A DNA stretch of 64,000 bases from assembly GCA_028386065.3 (NCBI GenBank), contig JAKUCV010001784.1, forward strand, positions 62,001 to 126,000, read 5' to 3'. This stretch comes from Turnera subulata. Taxonomy: Eukaryota; Streptophyta; Magnoliopsida; Malpighiales; Passifloraceae. The notes below the pieces were generated by a model that saw only the letters and a list, made by a program, of their open reading frames with translations, was not told where the DNA came from and searched no databases. Each line of letters opens with the position of its first letter. Position 1 is the first letter of the stretch. Positions 22,135 to 34,540 of this stretch are shown here, one piece after another. The position numbers and the translations under genes are program-made.

Positions 22135-25100
22135 ATGAAGACATAAGCAGCAAATAGAACCACCTCATCCTTATCCCTACCACCTACTTTTTATGGAGAG
22201 AACTACAACTATTGGGCTATAAGGATGAAATCCTACCTTGTAGCTAATGGTTTGCTATTTTTGATTGAAGAAGGTTTTACTGAAGAAGAAGAAATTGAAG
22301 AAATTTCTGTAAATCAATTGAGAACATATAATGAAAGATTGCAGAAACATAAAACTGCAATTTCATTTATGTTCTCTTTAGTTTCAGAGAAGATGTTTCC
22401 TTTGATTGTTGGAGCTACAACGGAAAAAGAAGCATGGGAGATTCTTGAGAAGTAGTTCAGAGGTTCTAAAGAAACAAGGCAAATAAGGATGCAATCCTTG
22501 AGAAGAGAATTTAAGATGTTAAAAATGCCAGAAACAGAAACAATAAGGGAGTATACTTCAAAAGCTTAACGCATTGTCAACAAAATCAGGTTAATGGAGA
22601 AGTGTTCCCTGAGGTACGAGTAGTTGAAAAGATCCTCAACACAGTTGTAGATAAATTTGAAGCAAAAGTTGCAGCTATTGAAGAATCAAGAGACATCACT
22701 CAGATGACAGTTCCTGAATTAGTTGGAAAATTGGAAGCTCATGAGCAGAGGCATGTGAGAAGAGTTAATGCTGGGATTGAAAAGGCCTTCCAAGCTAAGC
22801 AGAAAAATGTCAACAACAAATTTGAAGCTAAACAAAAATCGGAGAAAAGCACATACAAGCACCCGAAGGAGGCCTCAAATTCACAAACAGTTTTTTCACC
22901 TTGCAAATTCTGTGGAAAGACAAACCATTTGGAGCAGAGGTGATGGAGAAATAAGAAGTGCAATTTTTGTCACAAAATTGGGCACATTGAACGTTTTTGC
23001 AGAGCAAAACAAAATGGACAAAATCAAGTCCAACAACAAGTGCAAGAACAACCACAAACGAGGCAACAGGCTCACCCCGTTGAAAGCAATCAAGCAGAGT
23101 TCATGTTCATAGCAAGTGAGAGTTCAGAAAAGCAAGAAAATGGTGTATGGTACATTGACAGTGGCTGAACCAGTCACATGACTGGAAATACAAAATGGTT
23201 CTTAGACTTGGACAAGTCAATCCGTATGAAAGTCAAAACTGCTGATGGTGCCATTCTCAAATCCAAAGGAAGAGGTACTGTCTTTATGAACTATAATGAA
23301 GTTAGTAAATTCATTAAAGATGTTTGCTAGTTCTTGGATTAAAACACAATCTTTTGAGTGTGCCTCAAATGACTAAGAATGGATATACAGTAAACTTTGA
23401 AGATGATTGGTGTATGATCTCTGTGAAAGGCAAACCTGTTTGCAAAACAAAAATGAAGAACAAAGCATGTCCTGTGAACTTGAGCATGCATAATGAGATG
23501 GTATATGAATGTGAGGTAGATGAAAGTAGCTTGTGGCATAGAAGATATGGCCATACTAGCTTGCATTGCTTGAAACTTGCTGCACAAAAGGAGTATGTCA
23601 GGGATTTGCCACCAATACAAGTTCGTAGAGAAATTTGTGAGCCCTGCCAATTGGGAAAGATGCATAGAGAGTCATTTCTGGCTATAGTAGAAGGAAGAGC
23701 CTTAGAAAAACTGGAGCTGGTGCACACTGATCTTTGTGGTCCGATACACACACCATCCTTGAGTGGTAATCTCTAATTTATGTTGTTTATTGATGATCTA
23801 ACTCGGATGACTTGGCTTTATCTCTTGAAAAATAAGTTTGCAACTTTGGAAGTGTTCAAGAAATTCAAGAGCATGACAGAAACTCAAAGTAATTACAAGA
23901 AAAGGAAGTTGAATCTGATAGAGGGGGAGAATACATTTCAAGGATGTTTCAAGATTTTTGCAACTCAAATGGAATTGTTCATCAATTGATTGTACCATAC
24001 TCTCCTCAACAAAATGGAGTAGTAGGGAGGAAAAATAAAACAGTGATGGAGATGGCAAGAAGCATGCTTGCAGAAAAGAAGCTACCTCAAAGTTTTTGGC
24101 AAGAAGCTACCTATACGACTGTTTATCTCATCAAAAGGCTGCCAACAGAGTCAGTTGATGGGATGACACCTATAGAAGCGTGGTCTGGAAAGAAACCAAC
24201 TGTGAAGCATTTGAAAGTATTTGGTTTACTTTCCTATGTTCATGTACCTGAAGAAAAGAGAAAGAAGTTGGACTTTAAGGCTGAAAGGGGAATACTATTG
24301 GGTTATAGTAGTCAATCCAATGGCTACAGGGTGTTCATGGTTGATGATGAGAAGGTGGTGACAACAAGAGATGTCAAAGTGGATGAAGAAGCTTACTGGG
24401 ATTAGAAAGAGAAGAAAGTAATGAAGAATTGTTCCAGCAACTCAGCTGAAGTGCAAAAAGATCATCCTCTGAATGAAGAGGATTATGATTCAGATACACC
24501 TCCAATGATGGTTAGAGCACTTGCTGATGTATATGAGAAGTGTAATTTTGTAAAAATAGAGCCACACTATTATGAAGAAGTCGCAAAGCAAGAGCATCGG
24601 AAAAAGGCCATGGAGGAAGAATTTGGCATGATCAACAAGAATGAAACTTGGGAAATCGGTTGCAAGGCCTAGAAATCATAAGATAATTGGAGTCAAATGG
24701 GTGTTTCGCACAAAAATGAATTATGATGGCACCATTTCCAAATTTAAAGCAAGGCTTGTGGTTAAGGACTATGCACAACAATATGGCCTAGACTACCATG
24801 AAACATTTACTCTAGTGGCATGTCTTGACATAGTTAGGTTGCTCTTGGCTATTTCAGCTCAAAACAAATGGAAGGTATTCCACTTAGGTGTGAAATCTGC
24901 ATTTCTAAATGGAATTCTAGAAGAAGAAGTCTACATTGAGCAACCTAAAGGTTTCATTGTGGAGGGAAAAGAAGACTATGTTTACAAGTTGAAGAAAGCT
25001 CTCTATGGACTAAAACAGGCTCCAAGAGCTTGGTATAGTCGCATGGACAGTCACTTGGTTCGTCAAGGATTTAAAAGGAGTGAAATTGAAGCAAGTTTTT

Positions 25101-26071
25101 ATGTGAAAGGCAGCTCATGTGATGACTTGATCATAGTCTCCCTCTATGTTGATGATATGCTAATCACCGGAGCAGACCACAATAAAATTTCAGTTTTCAA
25201 AACTGAAATGATGAAAGAGTTTGAAATGTCTGATTTGGGATTGATGCACTACTTCCCTGGTATGGAGGTGATGCAATGTGATGAAGGAATTATGATCTCT
25301 CAGAAAAGATATGCAAAATCTATTCTGGAAAAATTCAAAATGGACTCTTGCAAACCAGTGGCAACCCTATTGGTCCAAAATACCAAGCTTGCAAAGAATA
25401 AAGTTGAAGAAGATGCTGAAATTGAGATATTCAGGAGCTGTGTAGGGAGCTTGCTGTACCTTACAGCAACTCGTCCTGATTTACTATTTGCAACCAATTT
25501 AATATCAAGGTTTCTCAATACCCCAAAGAAGAGTTATGCTGCTGTAATAAAGAGAGTGCTCAGGTATGTCAAAGGCACTACTGATCTTGGTTTACACTAC
25601 AGCTTATTTGAAGATGCAAAATTGAAGGCTTACAGTGATAATGATTGGGCTAGAAGTGTAGGTGACATGAAAAGCACAACTGGTTATGTTTTCTTACTTG
25701 GCTCAAATGCATTTTCATGGTGTTCTAAAAAACAAACTGTAGTTGCTCAATCTACAGTTGAAGCAGAGTATCTTGCTGCTACTTCAACTGTAAATCAAGT
25801 TGTTTGGTTCAGGAAGATCATGTCGGATTTGAAGATGGAGCAAGAAGAACCTATGGAGTTATTCTGTGACAATCAGTCCACAATTGCTATGATTAAGAAT
25901 CCAATTGATCATGGTAGAACAAAGTATTTTAAGAATAGATTCCATGTGATTCGAGAAGCTGAAAGTGAAGGAGAAGTTCAAGTCTTATTCTGCTCCTCTG
26001 AAAATCAATTGGCAGACATGTTCACAAAGCCTTTGCCCGAGAACAGGTTTGAGATGTTAAAGAGCATGTAG
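22135..26071 (+). pseudogene. Copia-1 gag-pol remnant
   Basis: The frame is recognisable over its whole length but broken. The early codons of the start region include TAA. Further stops occur near 22455, 22568, 22941, 23166, 23775 and 24403, and frameshifts occur near 22593, 23325 and 23920. Pieces include a gag UBN2-like region (FLIEEGFTEEEEIEE), a CCHC remnant (CKFCGKTNHLEQR), a protease remnant (near SG.TSHMTG), integrase (LWHRRYGHTSLH, HTDLCGP, QQNGVVGRKN), reverse transcriptase (FLNGILEEEVYIEQPKGF, YVDDML; 24641-25500) and RNase H (SDNDWA, TVEAEYLAA, KYFKNRFHVIRE). The last 476-codon piece is the longest open part. It cannot encode a working polyprotein. Confidence 0.9.
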
Positions 26072-26101
26072 AATTTGAAGAACAGCTTGATCAAGGGAGA
26101 G

Positions 26102-26930
26102 TGTTAATTGTGTGTGATCAACCTGTCAAGAGTGTTAGGTGAAGTGATCAAGCTGGAAGGTTGGTCCTATTAATTCAAGTGTGTTAGGTAAAGTGTGCTT
26201 TTGATTATTGTAATTCAAGTGTTTGTGTTTTTGATTATTGTAATTGTAGTGAGTTTTATCCTATGTTGTAAGTGTGTTTGCTTTAAACATTGTGCTATTA
26301 TGAGCATCTTAGGAAAAGCAAACCCACTACTTAAAGTAATAGGATCAGCTGAGTGGAATGGTTGAGTTATAGGCTGTTTTTCTGCCTATATATTGAGTGT
26401 TGTATTCTGGTTCAATCAAGTGAAAGAAAAAAGAAATCGTGTGTTTTCACTTCAGTGCATGTTCCTTGACTTGTTCGTTAATTGTTCAAGCCAAGTGATT
26501 GAGAGAATTGAGAGAAAATTAATGGAACAGTAACCAGAAAAGTCAGCTTGAGTGTTCTGCAGAATTCTGGAAATTTTCCAGAAAAACATCGATGTTCTAA
26601 TCCCAACTTCGATGTTCTGAGCATTTGGCTGAATTGTTTGAAGCTGCTGATCAACAAAACATCGATGTTCTTCTTCCAACATCGATGTTGAAAACATTCT
26701 GCCAAATTTAATCAAAGTTCCAGTAGCATTTCAACATTGATGTTTTAAACCAACATCGATGTTCAAAGCATTCGGCAGAATTATTTTGAAGACCAGTAGC
26801 CTAACAACATCGATGTTCTAAATGCACTGCCAGTTTGTTTGAAGTTCCAATGTCTCAAAACATTGATGCTTTGATTAAGACATCGATGTTCTTGAGTTGA
26901 AAGTTCATTGTTTAGAAACAAAAGCCAACA
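26102..26930 (+). repeat. Copia-1 3' LTR
   Basis: 829 bp, starting TGTTAATTGTG and ending AAAGCCAACA. A TATA-like CTATATATTGAG lies near 26388-26399. The palindrome array begins about 185 bp further on. Confidence 0.9.
26585..26890 (+). repeat. Paired-palindrome array, Copia-1 3' LTR
   Basis: Pairs start at 26585, 26658, 26733, 26806 (one member lost) and 26859. Within pairs the period is 19-20 bp. Between pairs it is 73-75 bp, except after the pair that lost one member. Changed copies include AACTTCGATGTT and AACATTGATGTT. The second change would still allow a G-U pair in RNA. Confidence 0.9.
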
Positions 26931-26935
26931 ACTCT

Positions 26936-27435
26936 GAGATCTGAAACGGCAGGAGGTACATTCTTCTAATGCAGGTAACTTTTCTTTTGTGTTTCTCTAT
27001 TAGTTAATCTATTTGCATGTGACGATTCTTTTATTTAACATTAAGAGCTACCCTATTGTGCGAGTGGCAAGACGAGAACTTTCAGCATTTGTTTGTTTTT
27101 TCTAATTCAATCACTGCTAATGCTTTATCATGCACTCAAGAAGACCATTTTGCACGTAGATTGACAAAAATGTTCATCAGGTCGTGGCTGCTGCTACAGT
27201 TATTATATACACATGTTTACATGACCTCATAAACACATACAACAAGTACATCAGTAACATATGGAACTATATATGTACAACATCATCAGGGTGACTGAGA
27301 GACGTAGGATACTAACAGGTTGCTCATCTTTTATCCAATGTGGGTGATCTAAAATACAAACTGAATTATTTTCCAAAAATGCAGAACATAGTACAAACTA
27401 CAAAAACTGAAATCAGACAACAGCAAAACAAACTC
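26936..27435. repeat. 3' flank of RLP-B
   Basis: No gene was seen. The sequence 26970-27060 (gcaggtaacttttctt...aacattaagagctacc) matches the flank downstream of RLP-A at 2058-2155. This confirms that RLP-B belongs to the same duplicated unit. Confidence 0.55.
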
Positions 27436-27837
27436 TCAGTTTTTACGACGATAAAGAACTTGGCAGAGCCTATGAAAACTATCCACCACAAAGTAGTAGC
27501 AAGTGGTAATGGACATCTCAATGAAGTAAAACCAAAGGCGTCGCCAGTATGGATTTATGTAGAGCACAACTGCCATTGTTACCACCACAGTCGTGTAAGA
27601 TAATCCAAAGCTTATGAAGAAAGCTCCCATGTCCATAAACCCATCATCTTCCGGCTGTTACTTGAGTCACCAGGCCCCGATGGTAACTGTGAGTTTTCGA
27701 TGCAATTCCTCTGCAATGGAGGTCCACAGAGAAAAGGATTGCCCTCGTAACTGGTTTGGTCAAAAGTTCCAAATTGGTCTTTCATCTCCGGTGTTTTACC
27801 TGACAAGTTGTTGTCTGCCACACTAAACACAGCCAAT

Positions 27838-28467
27838 TGTTGGCTTTTCAGCTCAAAACATCGATGTTGAGAATTGTAACATCGATGTTTTGAGGATTCG
27901 GGACTTCAATTAATTTGGCAGAACTCCTAGAACATCGATGTTGGATTTTGAACATCGATGTTGGAGTGCTACTGGAACTTGGCAGAATGCAAATAACATC
28001 GATGTTGGAATTTAAACATCGATGTTTTCTGGCAAATTCCTAGAATTCTGCAGAACTTCAAGTTGGTTTTCTTGGTTACTGTTGCATTAATTTTCTCTCA
28101 AATTCTCTCAAACACTTGACTTGAACACGATTTGAACAAGCCAAGGAATACTTTGTGAAGTGAAAAACACTCAATGTATCTTTATTTCACTTGATTAACT
28201 CAGATTACAACCCTCAATATATAGGCAGAAAATCAGCCTATAACACAACAAATCCTACTCAGCTGACCCTACTACTTTAAGTAGTGGGTTTGCTTTTCCT
28301 TATATGCTCATAATAGCACACCATATACAACAAAACACACTTACAATCAGAATAAACATCATGATAAAAGGACACATCGCTTTAATTAAAGTGACCACTC
28401 CACTAACATCTTAATTACACCAAACACTCCACTAACTAATTAGCATCAGCTTGGTCAACAATCAACA
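27838..28467 (-). repeat. Copia-2 3' LTR
   Basis: 630 bp. It has a TATA-like motif (minus-strand CTATATATTGAGG near 28216-28228) and the palindrome array at the LTR 3' end (left side here). Termini are TGTTGATTG...AAAAGCCAACA on the element strand. Confidence 0.92.
27857..28026 (-). repeat. Paired-palindrome array, Copia-2 3' LTR
   Basis: Six perfect AACATCGATGTT copies lie at 27857, 27878, 27931, 27951, 27995 and 28015. They form three pairs with spacers of 9, 8 and 8 nt. Pair starts are 74 and 64 bp apart. The spacers differ in sequence while all six palindromes are identical. Confidence 0.95.
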
Positions 28468-31400
28468 CTCCCCCTTGACCAAGCTGGTCTTCATGTTCAG
28501 CATGCTCTTCAACATTTCAAACCTGTTCTTGGGCAAGGGCTTTGTGAACAGGTCTGCCAATTGATCTTCTGAGGAACAATAAAGAATTTGAACTTCCCCT
28601 TCAGCTTCAGCTTCACGAATTACATGATACTTGATCTTGAAATGTTTGGTTCTTCCATGATCAATCGGATTCCTTATCATAGCAATGGCGGACTGATTGT
28701 CACAAAATAGTTCCATAGGCTCTTCTTGTTCCATTTTAAGATCGAACATGATTTTCCTGAACCAAATAACTTGATTCACAGTAGATGCTGCTGCCAAGTA
28801 CTCTGCTTTAGCGGTAGATTGTGCCACAACACTTTGCTTCTTCGAACACCAAGCAAAAGCATTAGATCCTAACAAGAATACATATCCAGTTGTGCTCTTC
28901 ATATCATCAATACTTCCAGCCCAATCACTATCACTGTAGACCTTCAAAGTTGCATCATTGATTGAACTATAATGTAGACCAAGATCAGTAGTACCTTTCA
29001 CATACCTAAGCACTCTCTTCATCACAGCTGCATGACTTTGCTTAGGAGAGTGAAGATACCTGGACAACAAATTTGCTGCAAACAATAAGTTTGGACGTGT
29101 TGCTGTCAAATACAACAAGCTTCCTACACAGCTCCTATAGATGCTCTCTTCAGCTCCTTCTTCAGATTCATTCTTTGACAATTTTGTGTTCTGAAGAAGA
29201 GGTGTTGCTACAGGATTGCAGGAGTCCATTTTGAACCTCTTTAGAATTTCTTCAGCATATTTTCCCTGTGAAATCATAATCCCTTCAGTCCCTTGCTTCA
29301 CCTCCATTCCAAGAAAATATTGCATCAACCCAAGATCAGACATCTCAAATTCTTTTTCCATCTCAGCTTTAAAAACTGAAATCTTGCTTTGATCAGTTCC
29401 GGTTACCAGCATGTCATCAACGTAAAGAGAAACAATGATCAAATCTTCACAGAAACTTCCTTTCACATAAAGCGTTGCTTCACTTTCACTCCTCTTGAAT
29501 CCTTGCTCTGCAAAGTAGTTGTCAATACGGCTGTACCAAGCTCTAGGAGCTTGTTTCAATCCATAAAGAGCCTTCTTCAGCCTGTAGACATGATCTTCCT
29601 TCCCTTCCACAACGTACCCAACGGGCTGTTTAACATACACTTCTTCATCAAGGACACCATTCAGAAATGCAGACTTCACATCTAAATGGTACACCTTCCA
29701 CTTGTTCTGTGCAGCAATTGCCAAGAGCAACCTTATAGTGTCAAGGCTGGCCACAGGAGCAAAGGTCTCGAGATAGTCATAACCGTATTTTTGAGCATAG
29801 CCTTTCACTACCAGTCTTGCTTTGAACTTTGAGATGCTCCCATCAGGATTTAATTTGGTGCAGAAGACTCATTTGACTCCAACAATCTTCTTATTTCCAG
29901 TCCTAGCTTCAAGCTCCCAAGTAGCATTTTTGTTGATCATGGAGATTTCAGTCTCCATTGCCCTTCTCCAATGTTCAGATTTTGCAGCCTCTTCATAGGA
30001 ATTTGGCTCAGTCTCTACAAAGTTACATCTCTCATATACATCTGCAAGTGTTCTAACCTTCAATGGAGGTGTGTTTGAATCATAGTCCTCTTCATTTAGA
30101 GGATGATCTTCTTGATCTTCATCTTCTTGTTCTTGATCTTCTTGTTCTTCAGCTGCATTACTAGGATTGCTCTTCATTACCTTCTTTTCTTTCCAATCCT
30201 AATAAGCATCTTCATCCACTTTGACATCTCTTGTTGTTGCCACCATTTCATTGTCTATCATGAACACCCTGTAGCCCTTGGATTGACTACTATAACCAAG
30301 CAGTATTCCCTTTTCAGCTTTGAAATCCAACTTCCTTCTCTTTTCATATGGAATATGAACAAAGCAAGGAGAACCAAATACTTTAAGGTGTTTAACTGTT
30401 GGTTTCTTACCAGTCCAAGCTTCAATAGGAGTCATCCCGTCAACTGATTTTGTAGGTAGCCTATTGATGAGATACACAGCAGTGTAGGTAGCTTCTGCCC
30501 AAAAACTTTGAGGAAGCTTTTTCTCCGCCGCAAGCATGCTTCTTGCCATCTCCATCACTGTTCTGTTCTTCCTCTCTACTACTCCGTTTTGTTAGGGAGT
30601 ATATGGTACTGTCAGTTGATGAAGAATCCCATTTGAACTACAGAATATTTCAAACGTCTTTGATATGAACTCTCCCCCTCTATCCGATCTCAACTTCTTC
30701 AATCTGCAACTACTTTGTGTTTCCACCATGCTTTTAAATTTCTTGAACACTTCTAGTGTTGACAGCTTATTCTTCAGGAAGTATATCCAAGTCATCCGAG
30801 TTAGATCATCAATGAATAGCATGAAGTAGAGATTACCACTCAAAGAAGGCATGTGCATTGGACCACAAAGGTCGGTGTGCACCAGCTCCAGCTTCTCTAA
30901 AGCTCTTCCTTCTGCTGCTCCCGGAAATGACTCTCTATGCATCTTTCCCAATTGACATGGCTCACAAATTTTCCCGGGAATTTGAATTGTTGGCAAATCC
31001 CTGACATACTCCTTTTGTGTTGCAAGCTTCAAGCTATGCAAGTTAGCATGACCATATCTCCTATGCCACAAACTGCTTTCATCTACCTCACACTCATTTA
31101 CCATTTCACTATGCATGCCCAAGTTGACAGGAAAAGCATTGTTCTTCATTTTTGTTTTGCATACAGTTTTGCCATTCACCGAGATCACACAACAATCTTC
31201 TTCAAAATTTACTTTGTACCCATTCTTAGTCATTTGGGGCATACTTAAGAGGTTGTTCTTCGAACCAGGAACTAGTAAAACATCTTTAATGAACCTACAA
31301 GCCCCATCATAGTTCATAGAAACAGTACCTCTTCCTTTGGATTTGAGAATGGCACCATCAGCAGTCTTGACCTCTACAAAGATTGTCTTGTCCAAGTCCA

Positions 31401-32469
31401 AGAACCATTTTGAATTTCCCGTCATGTGACTGGTGCAGCCACTATCGATGTACCACACTCCATTTTCTTGCTTTTCTGAACTCTCACTTGCCATGAACAT
31501 GAACTCTTGTTGATTACCTTTAGCGGGTTGAGTCTGTTGCCTTGCTTGTGGTTGTTCTTGAGTTTGTTGTTGGACTTGATTCTCACCATTCTATTTAGCT
31601 CTGCAAAAACGCTCGATGTGCCCAATTTTTTGACAGAAGTTGCACTTTTTGTTTTTCCAGCACCTCTGCTCCAAGTGATTTGTTTTTCCACAAAATTTGC
31701 AAGGTGAAAAAACGGTTTGTGAACTTGATGCTGCCTCCTTCTGGTACTTGTTGGTGTTCTTCTCTTATTTTTGATTGACTTAAAATTTGTTGGCGTTTTT
31801 CTGTTTGGCTTGGAAAGCCTTCTCTGATCCAGCTTCAGCTTTTTTTCCATGCCTTTGCTCATGAGCTTCTAGCTTTCTAATGAGCTCAGGAACTGACATC
31901 TCAGTGATGTCTCTTGATTCTTCTATTGCGGCTACCTTTGCTTCAAACCTGTCTAGAACAGTGTTGAGTATTTTCTCAACTACTCTAACCTCTGGAATCA
32001 CTTCTCCATACAATCTTATTTTGTTGACAATATTTTGAGCTTTTGAAGCATACTCCCTTATTGTTTCTGCTTCTGACATCTTCATCAACTCAAATTCTCT
32101 TCTCAAGGATTACACCCTGATTTGCCTCGTTTCTTTTGATCCTCTGAACTGCTTCTCCAGAATTTCCCATACTTCTTTGACTGTTGTGGCTCCAACGATC
32201 AAAGGAAAAATATCTTCTGAAACCAATGAGTGCATAAATGAAATTGTAGTGTTATGTTTCTGCAACTTTTCATTGTATGCTCTCAATTGATTCACCGTCA
32301 TTTCTTCAATGTCTTCCTCTTCAGTAAAACCTTCTTCAATCAAGAACCACCAACCATTAGCTACAAGGAAAGACTTCATCCTTATAGCCCAATAGTTGTA
32401 GTTTTCTCCTTCAAATACGGGTGGTAAGGGTAAGGATGAGGTGGTTCGATTTGTTGGTTGTGTATCCAT
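28462..32469 (-). pseudogene. Copia-2 gag-pol, lightly broken
   Basis: Gag starts MDTQPTNRTTSSLPLPP at 32469. The CCHC knuckle, a protease (WYIDSGCTSHMTG), integrase (LWHRRYGHANLH, HTDLCGPMH, DRGGEFISKTFE), RT (HLDVKSAFLNG, YVDDML) and RNase H (SDSDWAGS, AKAEYLAAAST, KHFKIKYHVIRE) are all present. Breaks are stops near 32107, 31596, 30593, 30198 and 29868 and a frame change near 31770. Compared with Copia-3, each stop corresponds to a Gln or Trp codon (CAA/CAG to TAA/TAG, TGG to TAG/TGA), consistent with C-to-T decay. The 448-codon C-terminal RT-RNase H piece is open. Confidence 0.92.
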
Positions 32470-32566
32470 TTTGAGGTTGGTGTTTAGGATGGTGTTTGGG
32501 GCTAAATTGATGTGTTTTCAATGAAAAGGAACAGACCTAAATGAAGGAACCTGCTCCGCTACCAAT

Positions 32567-33195
32567 TGTTGGCTTTTCAGCTCAAAACATCGATGTTGAG
32601 AATTGTAACATCGATGTTTTGAGGATTCAGGACTTCAATTAATTTGGCAGAACTCCTAGAACATCGATGTTGGATTTTGAACATCGATGTTGGAGTGCTA
32701 CTGGAACTTGGCAGAATGCAAATAACATCGATGTTGGAATTTAAACATCGATGTTTTCTGGCAAATTCCCAGAATTCTGCAGAACTTCAAGTTGGTTTTC
32801 TTGGTTACTGTTGCATTAATTTTCTCTCAAATTCTCTCAAACACTTGACCTGAACACGATTTGAACAAGCCAAGTAACACTTTGTGAAGTGAAAAACACT
32901 CAATGTATCTTTATTTCACTTGATTAACTCAGATTACAACCCTCAATATATAGGCAGAAAATCAACCTATAACATAACAATCCTACTCAGCTGACCCTAC
33001 TACTTTAAGTAGTGGGTTTGCTTTTCCTTATATGCTCATAATAGCACACCATATACAACAAAACACACTTATAATCAGAATAAAAATCATGATAAAAGGA
33101 CACATCACACTTTAATTAAAGTGACCACTCCACTAACATCTTAATCACACCAAACACTCCACTAACATCTTAATCAGCTTGGTCAACAATCAACA
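32567..33195 (-). repeat. Copia-2 5' LTR with palindrome array
   Basis: 629 bp. Six perfect palindromes lie at 32586, 32607, 32660, 32680, 32724 and 32744, the same arrangement as in the other LTR. The TATA-like motif is near 32942-32955 on the minus strand, so the array would be in the transcript leader. Confidence 0.92.
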
Positions 33196-33638
33196 CCAAT
33201 GAGTACAGTTCTGTTAGTTGCTGAGGGATTCGACCAGTCAGGCCATTGTGAGAAAGATCCAAACTCTCTATCTGCTCCAAGTTGGAGAACGTTGGGGGGA
33301 TTCCTCCGGTGAGATTGTTGTGTGACAGATTGAGTGCACGCAGGACTTTCATATTTCCAAGTTTTGGTGGGATTTCACTTGTGAATCTGTTGCAAGAGAG
33401 ATCTACACCTGACATTAAATTAAGGATAGAATCCTTGTAGGTATAGTAACCTTTTTTTGTTGTGAATTCTATGAATTCTTCAACTCTGACCTCTGGCCAC
33501 ATGATCAGTTTATTAAGACAGGTTCCTTTCAATGACGCGTCTTTGTCGTCGGCGAAAAAAGCTTGAGGAGAGGGCCGACTTTTAATCCAAATGTCCGTGG
33601 AGTTTATGTTGCTCAGACATGGGGGCAGTCGACCAGAA

Positions 33639-34540
33639 TGTTAAAAACAAAAAGATAGAGTTTTCCTTTGAGTAGGAAACTCATATTCAAAAGCTAAAAA
33701 AATACAAAGCCAAAGAGATTATAAAGATACAGTTTTCTTTGTGTTAGGAAACTAAGGACCAAACTAAAAGATAGTTTCCCTTGATCAGGAAACTCAAAGA
33801 TATGGAGGAGGAAAGGGTGTTAATCCAATCCAACTCACTCAAAGATATGGAGGAGGAAAGGGATTACCAACTCAACTCACTTATTATATCGGTTACATAT
33901 TTATAGGCACAATTTGTGTACATTAATGTTACACGTTAAAGACTTCATGTCCACAAAAACTCTTCAAACTAGAACTCTCTGTAAACTAGAACTTTCCAGA
34001 ACATTCATCAAGACTAAGTAAAACTAAACTTCTAAAATGTTCCAGACTATTATTTTGTTGCAATAATTATTTTGTTGCAATAGGATCAATTCCAACACTC
34101 CTCCCTGATCTTATTGTCAAGATCATACACTTAGCTCACAAATTTAACGTGCATTGATCCCTTCAATCCCAACAAATATCTTCTTCGCACAAAAGTTCTT
34201 CAAAAGTAGAATTTTTGCACTTTTCATTTCCTCCAATTCTTCTTTCTTCAGTTGTTGCACTTCTTCTTCATCTGTTCAAAATTCCTGCAAGCAAACTTCA
34301 AAAGCACCTTATGAAAAGATAACTCCCAACATATTTCTTCTCTTCCAAATTTTCTCAACCAAAGCTCCAAAATTTTGCTGCAACGTAATGCAGCATTTTC
34401 TCCACCAAAAGCTCAAGGTTTACAGGCCCTTAAGACCATGGGACTCCGCTACCATGTTAAAAACACAAAGATAGAGTTTTTCTTTGAGTAGGAAACTCAT
34501 ATTCAAAAGCTAAAAAAACACAAAGGCAAAAAGATTAAGG
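33639..34540 (-). mobile_element. TRIM-like small LTR element, 5' LTR truncated
   Basis: The left LTR (33639-34097, 459 bp) begins TGTTAAAAAC and ends TTCCAACA on the plus strand. A second copy of the same start occurs at 34455 but runs for only about 85 bp before RLP-B exon 1 sequence. The 357-bp interior (34098-34454) has no gag or pol. On the element strand TGGTAGCGGAGTCCC follows the LTR as primer-binding site, and a purine tract (GATCAGGGAGGAG) precedes the other LTR. Short LTRs and a tiny non-coding interior fit a terminal-repeat retrotransposon in miniature. A deletion joined it to exon 1. Confidence 0.7.

Larger units (their letters stand above)
20888..26930 (+). mobile_element. Copia-1: decayed full-length Ty1/Copia retrotransposon
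   Basis: The target duplication ACTCT lies at 20883-20887 and 26931-26935. The 5' LTR is 20888-22037, the 3' LTR 26102-26930. A primer-binding-like site follows the 5' LTR (ATTGGTGGTGGAGCAGG, a changed form of TTGGTAGCGGAGCAGG in the sister elements). A purine-rich tract (AAGGGAGAG) precedes the 3' LTR. The first base of the 5' LTR is changed from T to A. The internal region codes for gag-protease-integrase-RT-RNase H in Copia order with many breaks. This is the oldest of the three related Copia copies here. Confidence 0.9.
27838..33195 (-). mobile_element. Copia-2: full-length Ty1/Copia element inserted in RLP-B exon 6
   Basis: 5358 bp, flanked by CCAAT (27833-27837 and 33196-33200). The LTRs are 630 and 629 bp and differ at roughly ten bases plus a few short gaps by eye, so the insertion is fairly recent. 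On the element strand the 5' LTR ends AAAAGCCAACA, followed by primer-binding-like TTGGTAGCGGAGCAGG. The polypurine tract is the reverse complement of CTCCCCCTTGACC at 28468-28480. Coding order gag, protease, integrase, RT, RNase H identifies Ty1/Copia. Confidence 0.95.

Noticed and set aside
27857..28026. Regular palindromic repeats that could look like a CRISPR array
   Set aside because: The repeats are 12 bp with about 8-nt spacers, lie within plant LTRs in both copies of the element, and have no cas genes. The host is a eukaryote.
34154..34474. 106-codon open frame on the plus strand
   Set aside because: It lies in the non-coding interior and LTR of the TRIM-like element and resembles no known protein.
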